Position numbers and translations under genes: made by a program. Under the pieces are notes generated by a model that was not told where the DNA came from, searched no databases, and saw only the letters and a program-made list of their open reading frames with translations. From the NCBI GenBank assembly GCA_031431235.1, contig JANPDA010000068.1, forward strand, positions 1-16,521: a DNA stretch of 16,521 nucleotides, given 5' to 3'. Source of the DNA: JANNSW01 sp031431235 (GTDB lineage Bacteria > Pseudomonadota > Alphaproteobacteria > Rhizobiales > Hyphomicrobiaceae). This document shows positions 6,733-13,649 of this stretch, one piece after another. Positions within the stretch are counted from its first letter, which is position 1. Each line of letters starts with the position of its first letter.

Positions 6733-7113
6733 TCAGCCCGGGGCGGAGATCGACCCGGGATCCAGGTCCCGGACGGGCCAGTCCCCCGACGAGATCGTGC
6801 AAGTTGTTGTGCCTTCGGCCCTTTTTGTGCTGAGTCCCGGCTCAGCGCTCCCGTTGGTCGCTTGGCCGGGAAGACGGCGGGGCGAGAAATGGGCTCGATG
6901 AAACCGATTCACTCGTCTTTGCGGGCCTCTTTGGCGTAACGCGTGCTCGTCATCATTGCTGGTGCCACTCACCGACCCTCGACTGCCTCATACGAGGCAT
7001 AGCACCCCTGCATCGAGCGGGCTCGAATCCTGCCCCCGATTGGGGCTTCCTGGTCCACCCAAATCCACGGGGCCCCGTGATGGCCCCACCCACCCCACGA
7101 GCTGCCGCCTCCC
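6733..7113. other. Gene-poor stretch between the HicB-like gene and the second MFS gene
   Basis: No reading frame here is convincing as a whole gene. Visible contents are one arm (6866-6877) of a 12-bp perfect inverted repeat whose other arm is at 6705-6716; a 6-bp perfect stem with a four-base loop (TGCCTC at 6984-6989, GAGGCA at 6994-6999); a T-arm-like sequence resembling the 3' end of a tRNA (7017-7040) without the rest of a cloverleaf; and a 14-bp palindrome at 7066-7079. A minus-strand frame at 6736-6828 weakly recalls the C-terminal part of HicA. The stretch may be debris of past insertions. Confidence 0.5.
7066..7079. promoter_or_regulatory. 14-bp perfect palindrome upstream of the MFS gene (candidate operator)
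   Basis: CACGGGGCCCCGTG is a perfect 14-base palindrome ending 34 bases before ATG 7114. The position fits an operator for a dimeric repressor acting on the transporter promoter. No promoter boxes could be assigned and no regulator gene is adjacent, so the role is inferred. Self-complementary GC runs are more common by chance in DNA of this composition. Confidence 0.4.
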
Positions 7114-8316
7114 ATGACTTGGTCCATGCCGTCCTATCGGATGTCGCTTCCGGCACCGCCCGCTCCGGGCGTGTACGTATTCGCGGCCCTCTCGATCATG
7201 GAATCGATGGCGCGTGCCCTGGTCGTCACCGTCATGGTGTTGCAGAGCTACGAGTTGCTGAAGTCGGCGCAGAACGTCAGCTATCTCTCGACCTTCGTCG
7301 GCTTTTTCAGCTTCTTCTCCGGGCTGCTGCTGCCACTCGTCATCGGCTATCTGACGCGGCGCTGGACCTATACGCTGGGTGTGATTGCGATCATTGCGTC
7401 GCTGGGCTGCTTTGCCGCCGATACCGCCCCAGCGCAGATCGTGGGCGTCACGCTGCGGATGTTCGGCACATCCTGCATGATGGTGACGGCCAGCCTCTAT
7501 CTGATGGACTACATCGAGAAGCACCAGCTGGTTCGGGCGGATTCGCTGCGCATGGTCGGTGCCATGGTGGGGTGGACGCTTGGACCCTATGCCGGGATCT
7601 GGATCGGCGAGACCTGGGGCCGCAACACTGTCTTTCTGCTGAGCGCGGGGCTGGCGGCACTGCTGCTCATCTTCTTCTGGTACCTGCGACTTTCCGACAG
7701 CAAGGTCATCATTCCGGCAACGACACCGCCCGAGAATCCGTTGCGCTATCTGCCGCGCTTCGTCAGGCGTCCACGGCTGCGGCTTGCCTGGTTCATCGCT
7801 TTCGGGCGATCCTGCTACTGGTCGGCGCTCTTCACCTACGGCCCGATCATGATGGTGGAAGCAGGCCAATCCCAGCAGGCCGGAGGCCTGCTGATCTCGA
7901 TTGCCAACGTGGCGCTGTTGACGGCTGTGCTGTGGGGTCGGCTTGCCGAGCGCCGGGGCGTGCGCGTGGTGATTGCGCTGTGCTATCTCGGCGCCGCCGT
8001 CAGCCTGATCGCGGTTGGCCTGACGGACAAGTCGTTGCCGGTGCTTGCCGGCTCATTCCTGGTACTGGCGGCCGTCTTCTGCTCGGGGCTCGATGCCGTT
8101 GGCGGCGTCCCCTACTATCGTGCGGTCAAGCCGCGCGAGCGGACACAGATGTCGGGTGTCTATCGCAGCTACATCGACTTCAGCGACTTGTTGCCGAACA
8201 TCGTCTATGGCGTGCTGCTCGGCACCTTCGGACTGAGCAGCGTGTTCGTCGCGCTCGGCCTCTTTCATATCGTCGTGGCAGCGGTTTCCTGGCGCTACCT
8301 GCCACGATCGATGTGA
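7114..8316 (+). CDS. MFS transporter of unknown substrate
   Basis: This is a polytopic inner-membrane protein of 400 residues with about 12 hydrophobic segments in two groups of six. The groups are separated by a basic central loop (about 228-252, rich in Arg and Pro). After the second segment, IGYLTRRWTYTLG (77-89) corresponds to the motif A loop of MFS proteins. The equivalent loop in the second half is WGRLAERRGVRVV (around 275-287). The substrate cannot be told from the sequence. The start is uncertain: Met codons at 7114, 7126 and 7141 are all possible and none has a strong ribosome site. The 3' end overlaps the end of the deacetylase gene on the other strand by 22 bases. The transporter may serve the neighbouring lipid-sugar cluster, but it is transcribed towards it rather than with it. 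Confidence 0.85.
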   Translation: MTWSMPSYRMSLPAPPAPGVYVFAALSIMESMARALVVTVMVLQSYELLKSAQNVSYLSTFVGFFSFFSGLLLPLVIGYLTRRWTYTLGVIAIIASLGCFAADTAPAQIVGVTLRMFGTSCMMVTASLYLMDYIEKHQLVRADSLRMVGAMVGWTLGPYAGIWIGETWGRNTVFLLSAGLAALLLIFFWYLRLSDSKVIIPATTPPENPLRYLPRFVRRPRLRLAWFIAFGRSCYWSALFTYGPIMMVEAGQSQQAGGLLISIANVALLTAVLWGRLAERRGVRVVIALCYLGAAVSLIAVGLTDKSLPVLAGSFLVLAAVFCSGLDAVGGVPYYRAVKPRERTQMSGVYRSYIDFSDLLPNIVYGVLLGTFGLSSVFVALGLFHIVVAAVSWRYLPRSM

Positions 8317-9041
8317 GCTCCCTGGCGCCAAACGCCAATCGGCATCGGAGCGCTCATCCGCGTCCCGTAGCGGATGCGGCGCAGCGAATCCCTGGCAACC
8401 GCCAACATGCGCTCCGAAGGCCGCAGCAGTAACGGAATATCGTGCCGCGGGCTGAAACCGACCCGGGCTGAGAAGCGCGGTATGAAGCCTGTCGACTTCC
8501 ATGTGAACCCGCCGCGCGTCGAGAAGATACGCCGATAGCCTGCAGCCATAGCCCTGCGCACGACACGGCGATCGAACGAGCCGAAGGGCCCCGCCGCTCC
8601 ATCGATCGCGTGGCCGAGGATGTCCTCGATCCGCGCTTTGGACGATTGCAACTCGTGATGCAGCCGATCGTCGTCGAGCGTCGACCAGCGGATATGGTCG
8701 ACCCCGTGGCTGCCAATCGCAAAGCCGAGCCGGCGCATCTCGCGCAGGTCGTTGCCAGACAGGGATCCCTCACGCCCGATGCGACCGCTCAGCACGAAGA
8801 ACTCTGCCTGCCGGCCGTGCTCGAGCAGCAATGGCACAGCTATGTCGGTGTCGCTGCGATTGCCGTCGTCGAAGGTGATCCGCACATCGACGTCGCTCGA
8901 GCGGTCGAGTTCGGCAAGCACTTGCAGCGTCTCGCGAAAAACGGTCACCGGCACCCAGTACGGCCGCTCGCAGACGGATACCTGAGCCGGCGGCTCGCCC
9001 AACCCGTGAAAATTGAGGAACAGCATCCGGGGCAGTAGCAT
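8295..9041 (-). CDS. NodB-like polysaccharide deacetylase
   Basis: This is a carbohydrate esterase family 4 type (NodB homology) enzyme, which removes N- or O-acetyl groups from sugars using a metal ion. It has 248 residues from ATG 9041. The catalytic motif TFDDG is at 56-60; its second Asp (59) is the expected metal ligand. The metal-binding histidines are in SHGVDH (His112, His116). The GPFGSFD block (151-157) stands where family members have RxPxG or a similar motif, here altered. There is no signal peptide, so it probably acts in the cytoplasm or on a membrane-bound intermediate. It is the last gene of the minus-strand cluster, 25 bases after the aminotransferase. ATG 9041 was chosen for its position just after the previous stop with GGGA/AGGG upstream; ATG 9026 is an alternative. 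Confidence 0.83.
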   Translation of the reverse strand: MLLPRMLFLNFHGLGEPPAQVSVCERPYWVPVTVFRETLQVLAELDRSSDVDVRITFDDGNRSDTDIAVPLLLEHGRQAEFFVLSGRIGREGSLSGNDLREMRRLGFAIGSHGVDHIRWSTLDDDRLHHELQSSKARIEDILGHAIDGAAGPFGSFDRRVVRRAMAAGYRRIFSTRGGFTWKSTGFIPRFSARVGFSPRHDIPLLLRPSERMLAVARDSLRRIRYGTRMSAPMPIGVWRQGAHIDRGR

Positions 9042-9066
9042 CCCTGGTTCCCATCCCGTGAGGTGC

Positions 9067-10518
9067 CTAGGCTGCTCCGCGCTGCCGTAGGCCCATGATG
9101 AAGTCGGTGACGATGCGGACGATGCCGCGCGAGAGGAGATCATCGAGGGCCTCACAGAATTCGTCTACGTGCTGCCGCTCGGCAATGAGTGGCGGCTCGA
9201 GCCGAATGACATTTCGATTGTATTCCGTGAATGCAACTAGAATGCCATACTCACGCAGCAGGATCGAGCCGATGAAACCGCACAGGCTGCCCTTCAGCTT
9301 GGCATCTAGCATCGACACGGCTTGCTTGACGCCGAACGGCAGCGTCTGGCTGAAGTCGGCAAATTCGAGCCCGACCATCAGCCCCTTGCCGCGCACATCG
9401 GCGATGATCTTGGGGTACTTGGCCTGGATCGCCTCGAGGCGCGTGATCAGGTGCTCGCCCTGGGCAGCCGAATTGTCGATCAGCCCCTCGTCGTAAAGAA
9501 TGTTGAGCGCTTCGATCGAGGTGCAACAGGCCTCGCCGATTCCCCCGAACGTGGCGGGGCCGTGAATGAGGGCGGTCTTGGGCGTGCCGTAAGCCTTCAT
9601 GTAGACCTCGCGCCGGGCGATCATGGCGCCCATCGCGCATTTCCCCCCGCCGAGCGATTTCGCAAGCGCCGTCACATCGGGTACGACGCCATAGTGCTCG
9701 AACGCATAGAACCGCCCGGTCCGGCCGAGCCCGCACTGCACCTCGTCGGCGACCCAGAGCACACCGTGCTTGTCGCACAGCGCGCGCAGCCCCTTCCAGA
9801 ATTCTGGGCTCGCCTCGATGATGCCCCCGCCCCCCTGCACCGTCTCGAGGCAGACGATGCCGATCGACTTGTCGGCTTCGATCGCCTTGCGAATTGCGTC
9901 GAGATCACCGAACGGTACTTTGACAGCGGTTTCGAGCAGCTTGAAATCCGAGCGGTAGAGCGGCCCGTCGGTGACGGAGAGCACACCCTTGGTCTTGCCG
10001 TGAAATGAGTTCGCGGCATAGACGATCCTGGAGCGAGCCGGACCTTGCGCCTGCTCGGCGACCTTCAGGGCCGCCTCCATCGCCTCCGACCCCGAGGAGC
10101 CCAGAAACACCATATCGAGGTCGCCCGGCGAGCATGCCGCCAGATTGTGGGCGAGGGCTGATGCATATTGCGACATGAACGCCATCGCGATCTCGTGGCG
10201 CTTCTCGTCCTGGAACTGCTTGCGCACGGCAAGGATGCGCGGATGGTTGTGGCCGAAGGCCAGCGAGCCGAAGCCGCCGAAGAAGTCGAGGATCTTGCGG
10301 CCGTTGCGGTCGATATAGTACATGCCTTCCGCACTCTCGATGATCACCTGATCAAAGCCCAGCAGCTTCATGAAATGAAGCTGTCCCGGGTTGAGATGGG
10401 CCGAGAACAGCTCGGTGATACGGCGTGGGGCAAGCGCCTTGGCCTCCTCGACGGACAACAGGGCCGGCTTTTCCGTACGGTTGCGCATCAGCGGCTCCAT
10501 CGCGGCAGGATTGGACAT
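9067..10518 (-). CDS. Class III (PLP-dependent) aminotransferase
   Basis: This enzyme moves an amino group onto an aldehyde or ketone using pyridoxal phosphate. It has 483 residues. Visible active-site blocks are GSSGSEAMEAALK (140-152, cofactor phosphate), FHGKT (172-176), ETVQGGGG (225-232), ADEVQCGLGRTG (257-268, Asp258 to the pyridine nitrogen), and the Schiff-base lysine in ALAKSLGGG (Lys287). The family includes ornithine, diaminobutyrate and GABA aminotransferases and the hopanoid enzyme HpnO. The extended N-terminus (HLNPGQLHFMKLLGFD) is typical of a lipid or secondary-metabolite subgroup rather than of ArgD. The sugar aminotransferases usual in glycan clusters are of a different fold (DegT), which makes this choice notable. 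The start at 10518 has GGAG about 7 bases upstream; the upstream Met at 10548 does not. It lies 30 bases after the SDR gene. Confidence 0.9.
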   Translation of the reverse strand: MSNPAAMEPLMRNRTEKPALLSVEEAKALAPRRITELFSAHLNPGQLHFMKLLGFDQVIIESAEGMYYIDRNGRKILDFFGGFGSLAFGHNHPRILAVRKQFQDEKRHEIAMAFMSQYASALAHNLAACSPGDLDMVFLGSSGSEAMEAALKVAEQAQGPARSRIVYAANSFHGKTKGVLSVTDGPLYRSDFKLLETAVKVPFGDLDAIRKAIEADKSIGIVCLETVQGGGGIIEASPEFWKGLRALCDKHGVLWVADEVQCGLGRTGRFYAFEHYGVVPDVTALAKSLGGGKCAMGAMIARREVYMKAYGTPKTALIHGPATFGGIGEACCTSIEALNILYDEGLIDNSAAQGEHLITRLEAIQAKYPKIIADVRGKGLMVGLEFADFSQTLPFGVKQAVSMLDAKLKGSLCGFIGSILLREYGILVAFTEYNRNVIRLEPPLIAERQHVDEFCEALDDLLSRGIVRIVTDFIMGLRQRGAA

Positions 10519-10548
10519 CTGGGTCTCCAAGAATTCTGGTCGAAACAC

Positions 10549-11556
10549 TCAAGCGGCTTGGGCGGTCGGATCGTCAGGCCGATTTAGGCCGCGGTCCCTG
10601 CGGTACTCGTCATAGGCAGCAATCAGCATATCGGTATCCTTGAACATCGGCCGCCAGCCGAGGTCGCGCTTGGCTCTTGCGGTATCGACGATGCAGAACT
10701 CGTCCGCGATCAGATACTGCTCGGGATCCATGAGCGGAAGATTGATGAGGTCGAGCGCATCGAGCGTGCGCTTGACCAGGAACCCCGGCGTCGGCACCAG
10801 AACCGTCCGGCTCCCCGCCCGCTTGACCAGGGCCCGCAGCAGCTCGCGCACTGGCGGGGGATCATCCGAGCCCAGATTGTACTCGGCATTGGGTACGCCC
10901 TTCTCCCAGGCAAGCCGCGCCGCGCTCGCGCAGTCGTAGACCGAAATGAACTGGTAGGGATTCTTGCCCGCCCCGATCATCGGCACGGGCAAATTCATGT
11001 CGATCAGCCGGAACAGCTTGGCGAGGATGCCGAGCCGCCCCGGCCCGATGATGAGGCGTGGCCGGAAGATCGAGATCCGCATGCCCTTGGCCCGGTAGTC
11101 GCGGCAGAGCGCTTCCGATTCGAGCTTGCTGCGGCCGTACTCGCCGAGTGGGTTCTTGGGATGATCCTCGGTCTGCGGCACCACCTCGGCCGTGCCATAG
11201 ATCATGTCGGTCGTGAAATGCACGAGCCGGTCGACGCCTTTCTCGGCCATCGCCTCGAGGATGTGCTTGGTGCCGTGGTAGTTGACCGGCCAGAAGAACT
11301 CGTGGCGTTTCGCCCGTGGCATGATCGGCGAAAGCATCTTGGCGGAGAGATTGTAGACCATGTCGCCCGGCTGCATCGGCACCTTGCCGACGGCGACGCG
11401 ATCAGTCACGTCGACCTCGATGAACACGGCGTCCCCATAGTGCGGCAACTCGCTTCTGTTGATGTCGGCGACCAGCACACGCTCGCCACGCTTGACGAGA
11501 TCCGCTGCGAGATGGCGTCCAACGAACCCGTCGCCGCCGAAGATGATATGTTGCAA
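10549..11556 (-). CDS. Extended short-chain dehydrogenase / NAD-dependent nucleotide-sugar epimerase family protein
   Basis: This is a cytoplasmic Rossmann-fold oxidoreductase of 335 residues. The NAD-binding glycine motif GGDGFVG is at 7-13, the acidic residue ending strand 2 at Asp31, and the catalytic pair YGRSK at 140-144. A substrate-domain C-terminus includes NPYQFISVYDCA and ends near LGWRPMF. Family members epimerise, dehydrate or reduce sugars linked to nucleotides or lipids. Here it may reduce the keto-sugar made by the DprE1-like enzyme or prepare a substrate for the aminotransferase; this is inference. The start is TTG 11556, because GGAG stands 8 bases upstream, the Rossmann strand follows at once, and no ATG lies near. 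The open frame extends to 12009 but the extra part is antisense-like and low in hydrophobic order. It lies 35 bases after the small membrane protein gene. Confidence 0.9.
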   Translation of the reverse strand: MQHIIFGGDGFVGRHLAADLVKRGERVLVADINRSELPHYGDAVFIEVDVTDRVAVGKVPMQPGDMVYNLSAKMLSPIMPRAKRHEFFWPVNYHGTKHILEAMAEKGVDRLVHFTTDMIYGTAEVVPQTEDHPKNPLGEYGRSKLESEALCRDYRAKGMRISIFRPRLIIGPGRLGILAKLFRLIDMNLPVPMIGAGKNPYQFISVYDCASAARLAWEKGVPNAEYNLGSDDPPPVRELLRALVKRAGSRTVLVPTPGFLVKRTLDALDLINLPLMDPEQYLIADEFCIVDTARAKRDLGWRPMFKDTDMLIAAYDEYRRDRGLNRPDDPTAQAA

Positions 11557-11564
11557 GGGATCTG

Positions 11565-11568
11565 CTCC
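11565..11568 (-). promoter_or_regulatory. Ribosome binding site supporting a TTG start
   Basis: Read on the minus strand, GGAG stands 8 bases before TTG at 11556-11554. It decides the start of the SDR gene in favour of a rare TTG codon. The protein then begins directly with the first Rossmann strand (MQHIIFGGDGFVG), as in most members of this family. Confidence 0.7.
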
Positions 11569-11591
11569 GGTTCTTGCTCGAATGGTTCCGT

Positions 11592-11957
11592 TCAGGACTG
11601 CGCGATCAGTAGCGTGCCGAGGCACACGCAGGCGATGCCTGCCATCCGCATCGTGCCGACCGCCTCGCCGAAGACGAAGAAGGCGTAGGCGGCAACGACC
11701 ACGTAGGCGAGGCTGAGAAAGGGATAGGCATAGCTGAGCTCGACCTTCGACAGCACGACAAGGTGGGAGGCCATGCTGATGACGAACGTGCTGAGCCCGA
11801 GGAAGACCCAAGGATTGAGTGCAACCTTCAGCACCGTGCCGATCAGGCCATCGCCCTCGATCGAGAGGGGGCCAACCCCCAGCATGCCCTTCTTCAGCAT
11901 GATCTGGGCGGTTGCGTTCGTCAGCACGGTAAAGAGGATGAGGGGCAGATAGCTCAT
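11592..11957 (-). CDS. Small four-segment membrane protein, EamA/ArnE-like (possible lipid-linked sugar flippase subunit)
   Basis: This 121-residue protein has four predicted membrane segments (about 3-20, 49-67, 76-97 and 104-119). The block SYAYPFLSLAYVVVAAY (75-91) with a following Phe-Gly-Glu is characteristic of the EamA/SMR-like proteins that include ArnE and ArnF, which move undecaprenyl-phospho-aminoarabinose across the inner membrane. Half-size proteins of this kind work as dimers. Placed between genes for phosphoprenyl-sugar synthesis and sugar modification, a flippase for the lipid-linked sugar is the most natural role, though a small drug exporter cannot be excluded. ATG 11957 was chosen because the first membrane segment begins there and GAGA lies just upstream; the longer frame to 12014 adds a polar, arginine-rich extension. 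Confidence 0.8.
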   Translation of the reverse strand: MSYLPLILFTVLTNATAQIMLKKGMLGVGPLSIEGDGLIGTVLKVALNPWVFLGLSTFVISMASHLVVLSKVELSYAYPFLSLAYVVVAAYAFFVFGEAVGTMRMAGIACVCLGTLLIAQS

Positions 11958-12021
11958 TTCGTCTCTGTTCTCTCGAGCGCGGGCGCTCGTCTGCATCGCG
12001 ACATTGCATTCCATCGGCTGC

Positions 12022-12151
12022 TAGTGTTCCGACTCATTCATTCAGTATCCCAAATGAATGGCCAGCCCACTAGCCAATTCTTTGTTTGTGTTCCGTCTTT
12101 CCATTCATTGATCCAGCTTCGCCGGAATCGAATGAATAGGACGGAACACTA
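12022..12151. repeat. 130-bp double-hairpin repeat with inverted ends, copy 2 (MITE/BIME-like)
   Basis: This has the same length and architecture as 2796-2925, with about 10 differences, four of them clustered in the spacer between the two hairpins (12073-12081). The ends are TAGTGTTCCG (12022-12031) and CGGAACACTA (12142-12151). CTAG is present at the left edge only; the right edge has CTAC, which limits any target duplication to TA. It stands between the polytopic membrane protein and the ArnE-like gene, inside the minus-strand cluster. Read on the minus strand, its terminal TAG is the stop codon of the membrane protein gene. Confidence 0.9.
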
Positions 12152-13534
12152 CGGTGGCGGACATGACTTGGCCTGTGCCGCGGCCGGGAACAGGTCCTTG
12201 CGGAACGCTCGATGGTGCACGAGTGGGAGGTGCTTCAGCGGATCATAGGGATGCCAGTCCTCCGCACGGCTCAGGATGATCGTGCTGACACAATCTTTCG
12301 ACCAGAGCACTGAAAGCGTGGGCATCGTCCATTTCCAGGAGTAGCGATCGGGCAGGAGCCCCGTCGCCTCGAGCGGAACATAGCCCGAGTATCGTGCGAG
12401 CGCGACCTCGACACGGGCCTTGTACTGGTACCAGCCGCCCCAGGAGCCGGCAAAGCCGAAGGCAAGGATCGCGCCGAGCGCCGACAGCAGCACGACCTCG
12501 CGCCGCCTGATCCGGGACATTCCCGCGACAAACCAGGCCGCTATCAGCAACAGCGGCAACAGCGTCAGCGTGAGCGTCCGTCCCGCGAACGAGACGAAAG
12601 CGCCAGTGTAGATGCCGAGCACCGGCATCACGAGTGTGAGCACTGCGACAGCGAATGCCGCGATCAGGAGGCTCTGCTGCTCCAGCTGGATCCCTGCGAC
12701 CAGCAGAGCCAGTGCGACCACCGCACCAATGAGGCAGGCATTGAGCAGCGCAGCCGGAATGCCGATCGTGAACCACCCCCGGTTGTCGGCGCTGCCCGGG
12801 AAAATGATCCAGCAGGTCATGAACACGGCAATAGCCAGCAGGGCGCCGATGGTGCCGAGCCAGACCCACTGCTCGTTGGCAGGCGCCACCCGCAACCTGA
12901 GGCCGGCGAAGTAGGCCAGAACCACCGCTGCGCCAGGAGCCGTCTCGTAGCTGCGCCAGAACATCAGCAGCAATGCAAACAGCACTGCATAGTCGAGACG
13001 ATCGAGCCTCGGCCGCATCAGCATGAACAACAGCGGCCACACCACGACCGCCAGGAAACAAGCCTCGCCGAAGAGGTTGTAGCCTTGCGGCATCACAACG
13101 AGCACGAACGAGATGAGCGGGAAGATCAGAGGCGTCTTGTCGAGGCCGCGCAGAGCGAGCAAGCAAGCCGCAAGCGACACGACGAAATACTGGTGCAGGC
13201 CGAAATCGAACAGCCACCTGAGGGTCGAAAGATCATTCACGCCGAGCCACATCGCAAGCGCGACCGGCCACTGCATGGCGTAATTCGCGTGCAACCGCGA
13301 CCAGTTCGAGAGCTTGAAGCCGAACCCATCGACCATCGTCACGAAGTAATGCGCGCCGTCGGCTGCAAAACCGATGTCGCGCACCAGACCCGACCAGAGC
13401 GCGGCCGAGATCGCGATCAGCAGCAGGACCAAGGGCAGGGCCACCCGCTCCGCCCGATCGCGACCGATCAGTCTCGGTTGAGCGCGCCAAACAGCCTGTA
13501 GCGTGCTCTGCACCAATGCAAACCTGGAAATCAT
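12149..13534 (-). CDS. Polytopic membrane protein of unknown function (possible GT-C-type glycosyltransferase)
   Basis: I do not recognise this 461-residue protein. It has about 10 or 11 hydrophobic segments between residues 30 and 363. The first periplasmic loop contains DIGFAADGAHYF (53-64), and a soluble C-terminal part follows (about 366-461). A short first helix, an acidic residue in the first large outer loop, and a soluble tail are the general plan of GT-C enzymes that use polyprenyl-phospho-sugars, which would fit this cluster. No family motif was confirmed. ATG 13534 has AGGTAGG just upstream; the frame is open to 13612. The stop codon is the end of the repeat at 12151, so the original C-terminus may have been changed; the tail ends in three prolines. 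A 115-base gap separates it from the DprE1-like gene. Confidence 0.8.
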   Translation of the reverse strand: MISRFALVQSTLQAVWRAQPRLIGRDRAERVALPLVLLLIAISAALWSGLVRDIGFAADGAHYFVTMVDGFGFKLSNWSRLHANYAMQWPVALAMWLGVNDLSTLRWLFDFGLHQYFVVSLAACLLALRGLDKTPLIFPLISFVLVVMPQGYNLFGEACFLAVVVWPLLFMLMRPRLDRLDYAVLFALLLMFWRSYETAPGAAVVLAYFAGLRLRVAPANEQWVWLGTIGALLAIAVFMTCWIIFPGSADNRGWFTIGIPAALLNACLIGAVVALALLVAGIQLEQQSLLIAAFAVAVLTLVMPVLGIYTGAFVSFAGRTLTLTLLPLLLIAAWFVAGMSRIRRREVVLLSALGAILAFGFAGSWGGWYQYKARVEVALARYSGYVPLEATGLLPDRYSWKWTMPTLSVLWSKDCVSTIILSRAEDWHPYDPLKHLPLVHHRAFRKDLFPAAAQAKSCPPP

Positions 13535-13649
13535 CGACCTACCTGGAGGAGGAACGGGGCAATCACAGTCCGGCCGGCAAGCGCCACCACATCGGGCGGG
13601 TATGCAAGCCATGTACCAGCCCCGCTCGCTTGATCGTGTCGTGTGCCAT

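Noticed and set aside
6961..7045. Complete tRNA or permuted tmRNA gene
   Set aside because: Only a T-arm and acceptor-like strand can be drawn; no acceptor partner, anticodon arm or tmRNA tag-peptide reading frame was found on either strand.
7077..8432. 451-residue plus-strand open frame overlapping the second MFS gene
   Set aside because: It has low hydrophobic order and high Arg/Ala/Cys content, while the other frame shows a clear 12-segment transporter.
11557..12009. N-terminal extension of the SDR frame up to 12009
   Set aside because: It lies over the ArnE-like gene in another frame, is Arg/His rich and lacks any fold signal; the TTG at 11556 with GGAG upstream gives a normal SDR N-terminus.
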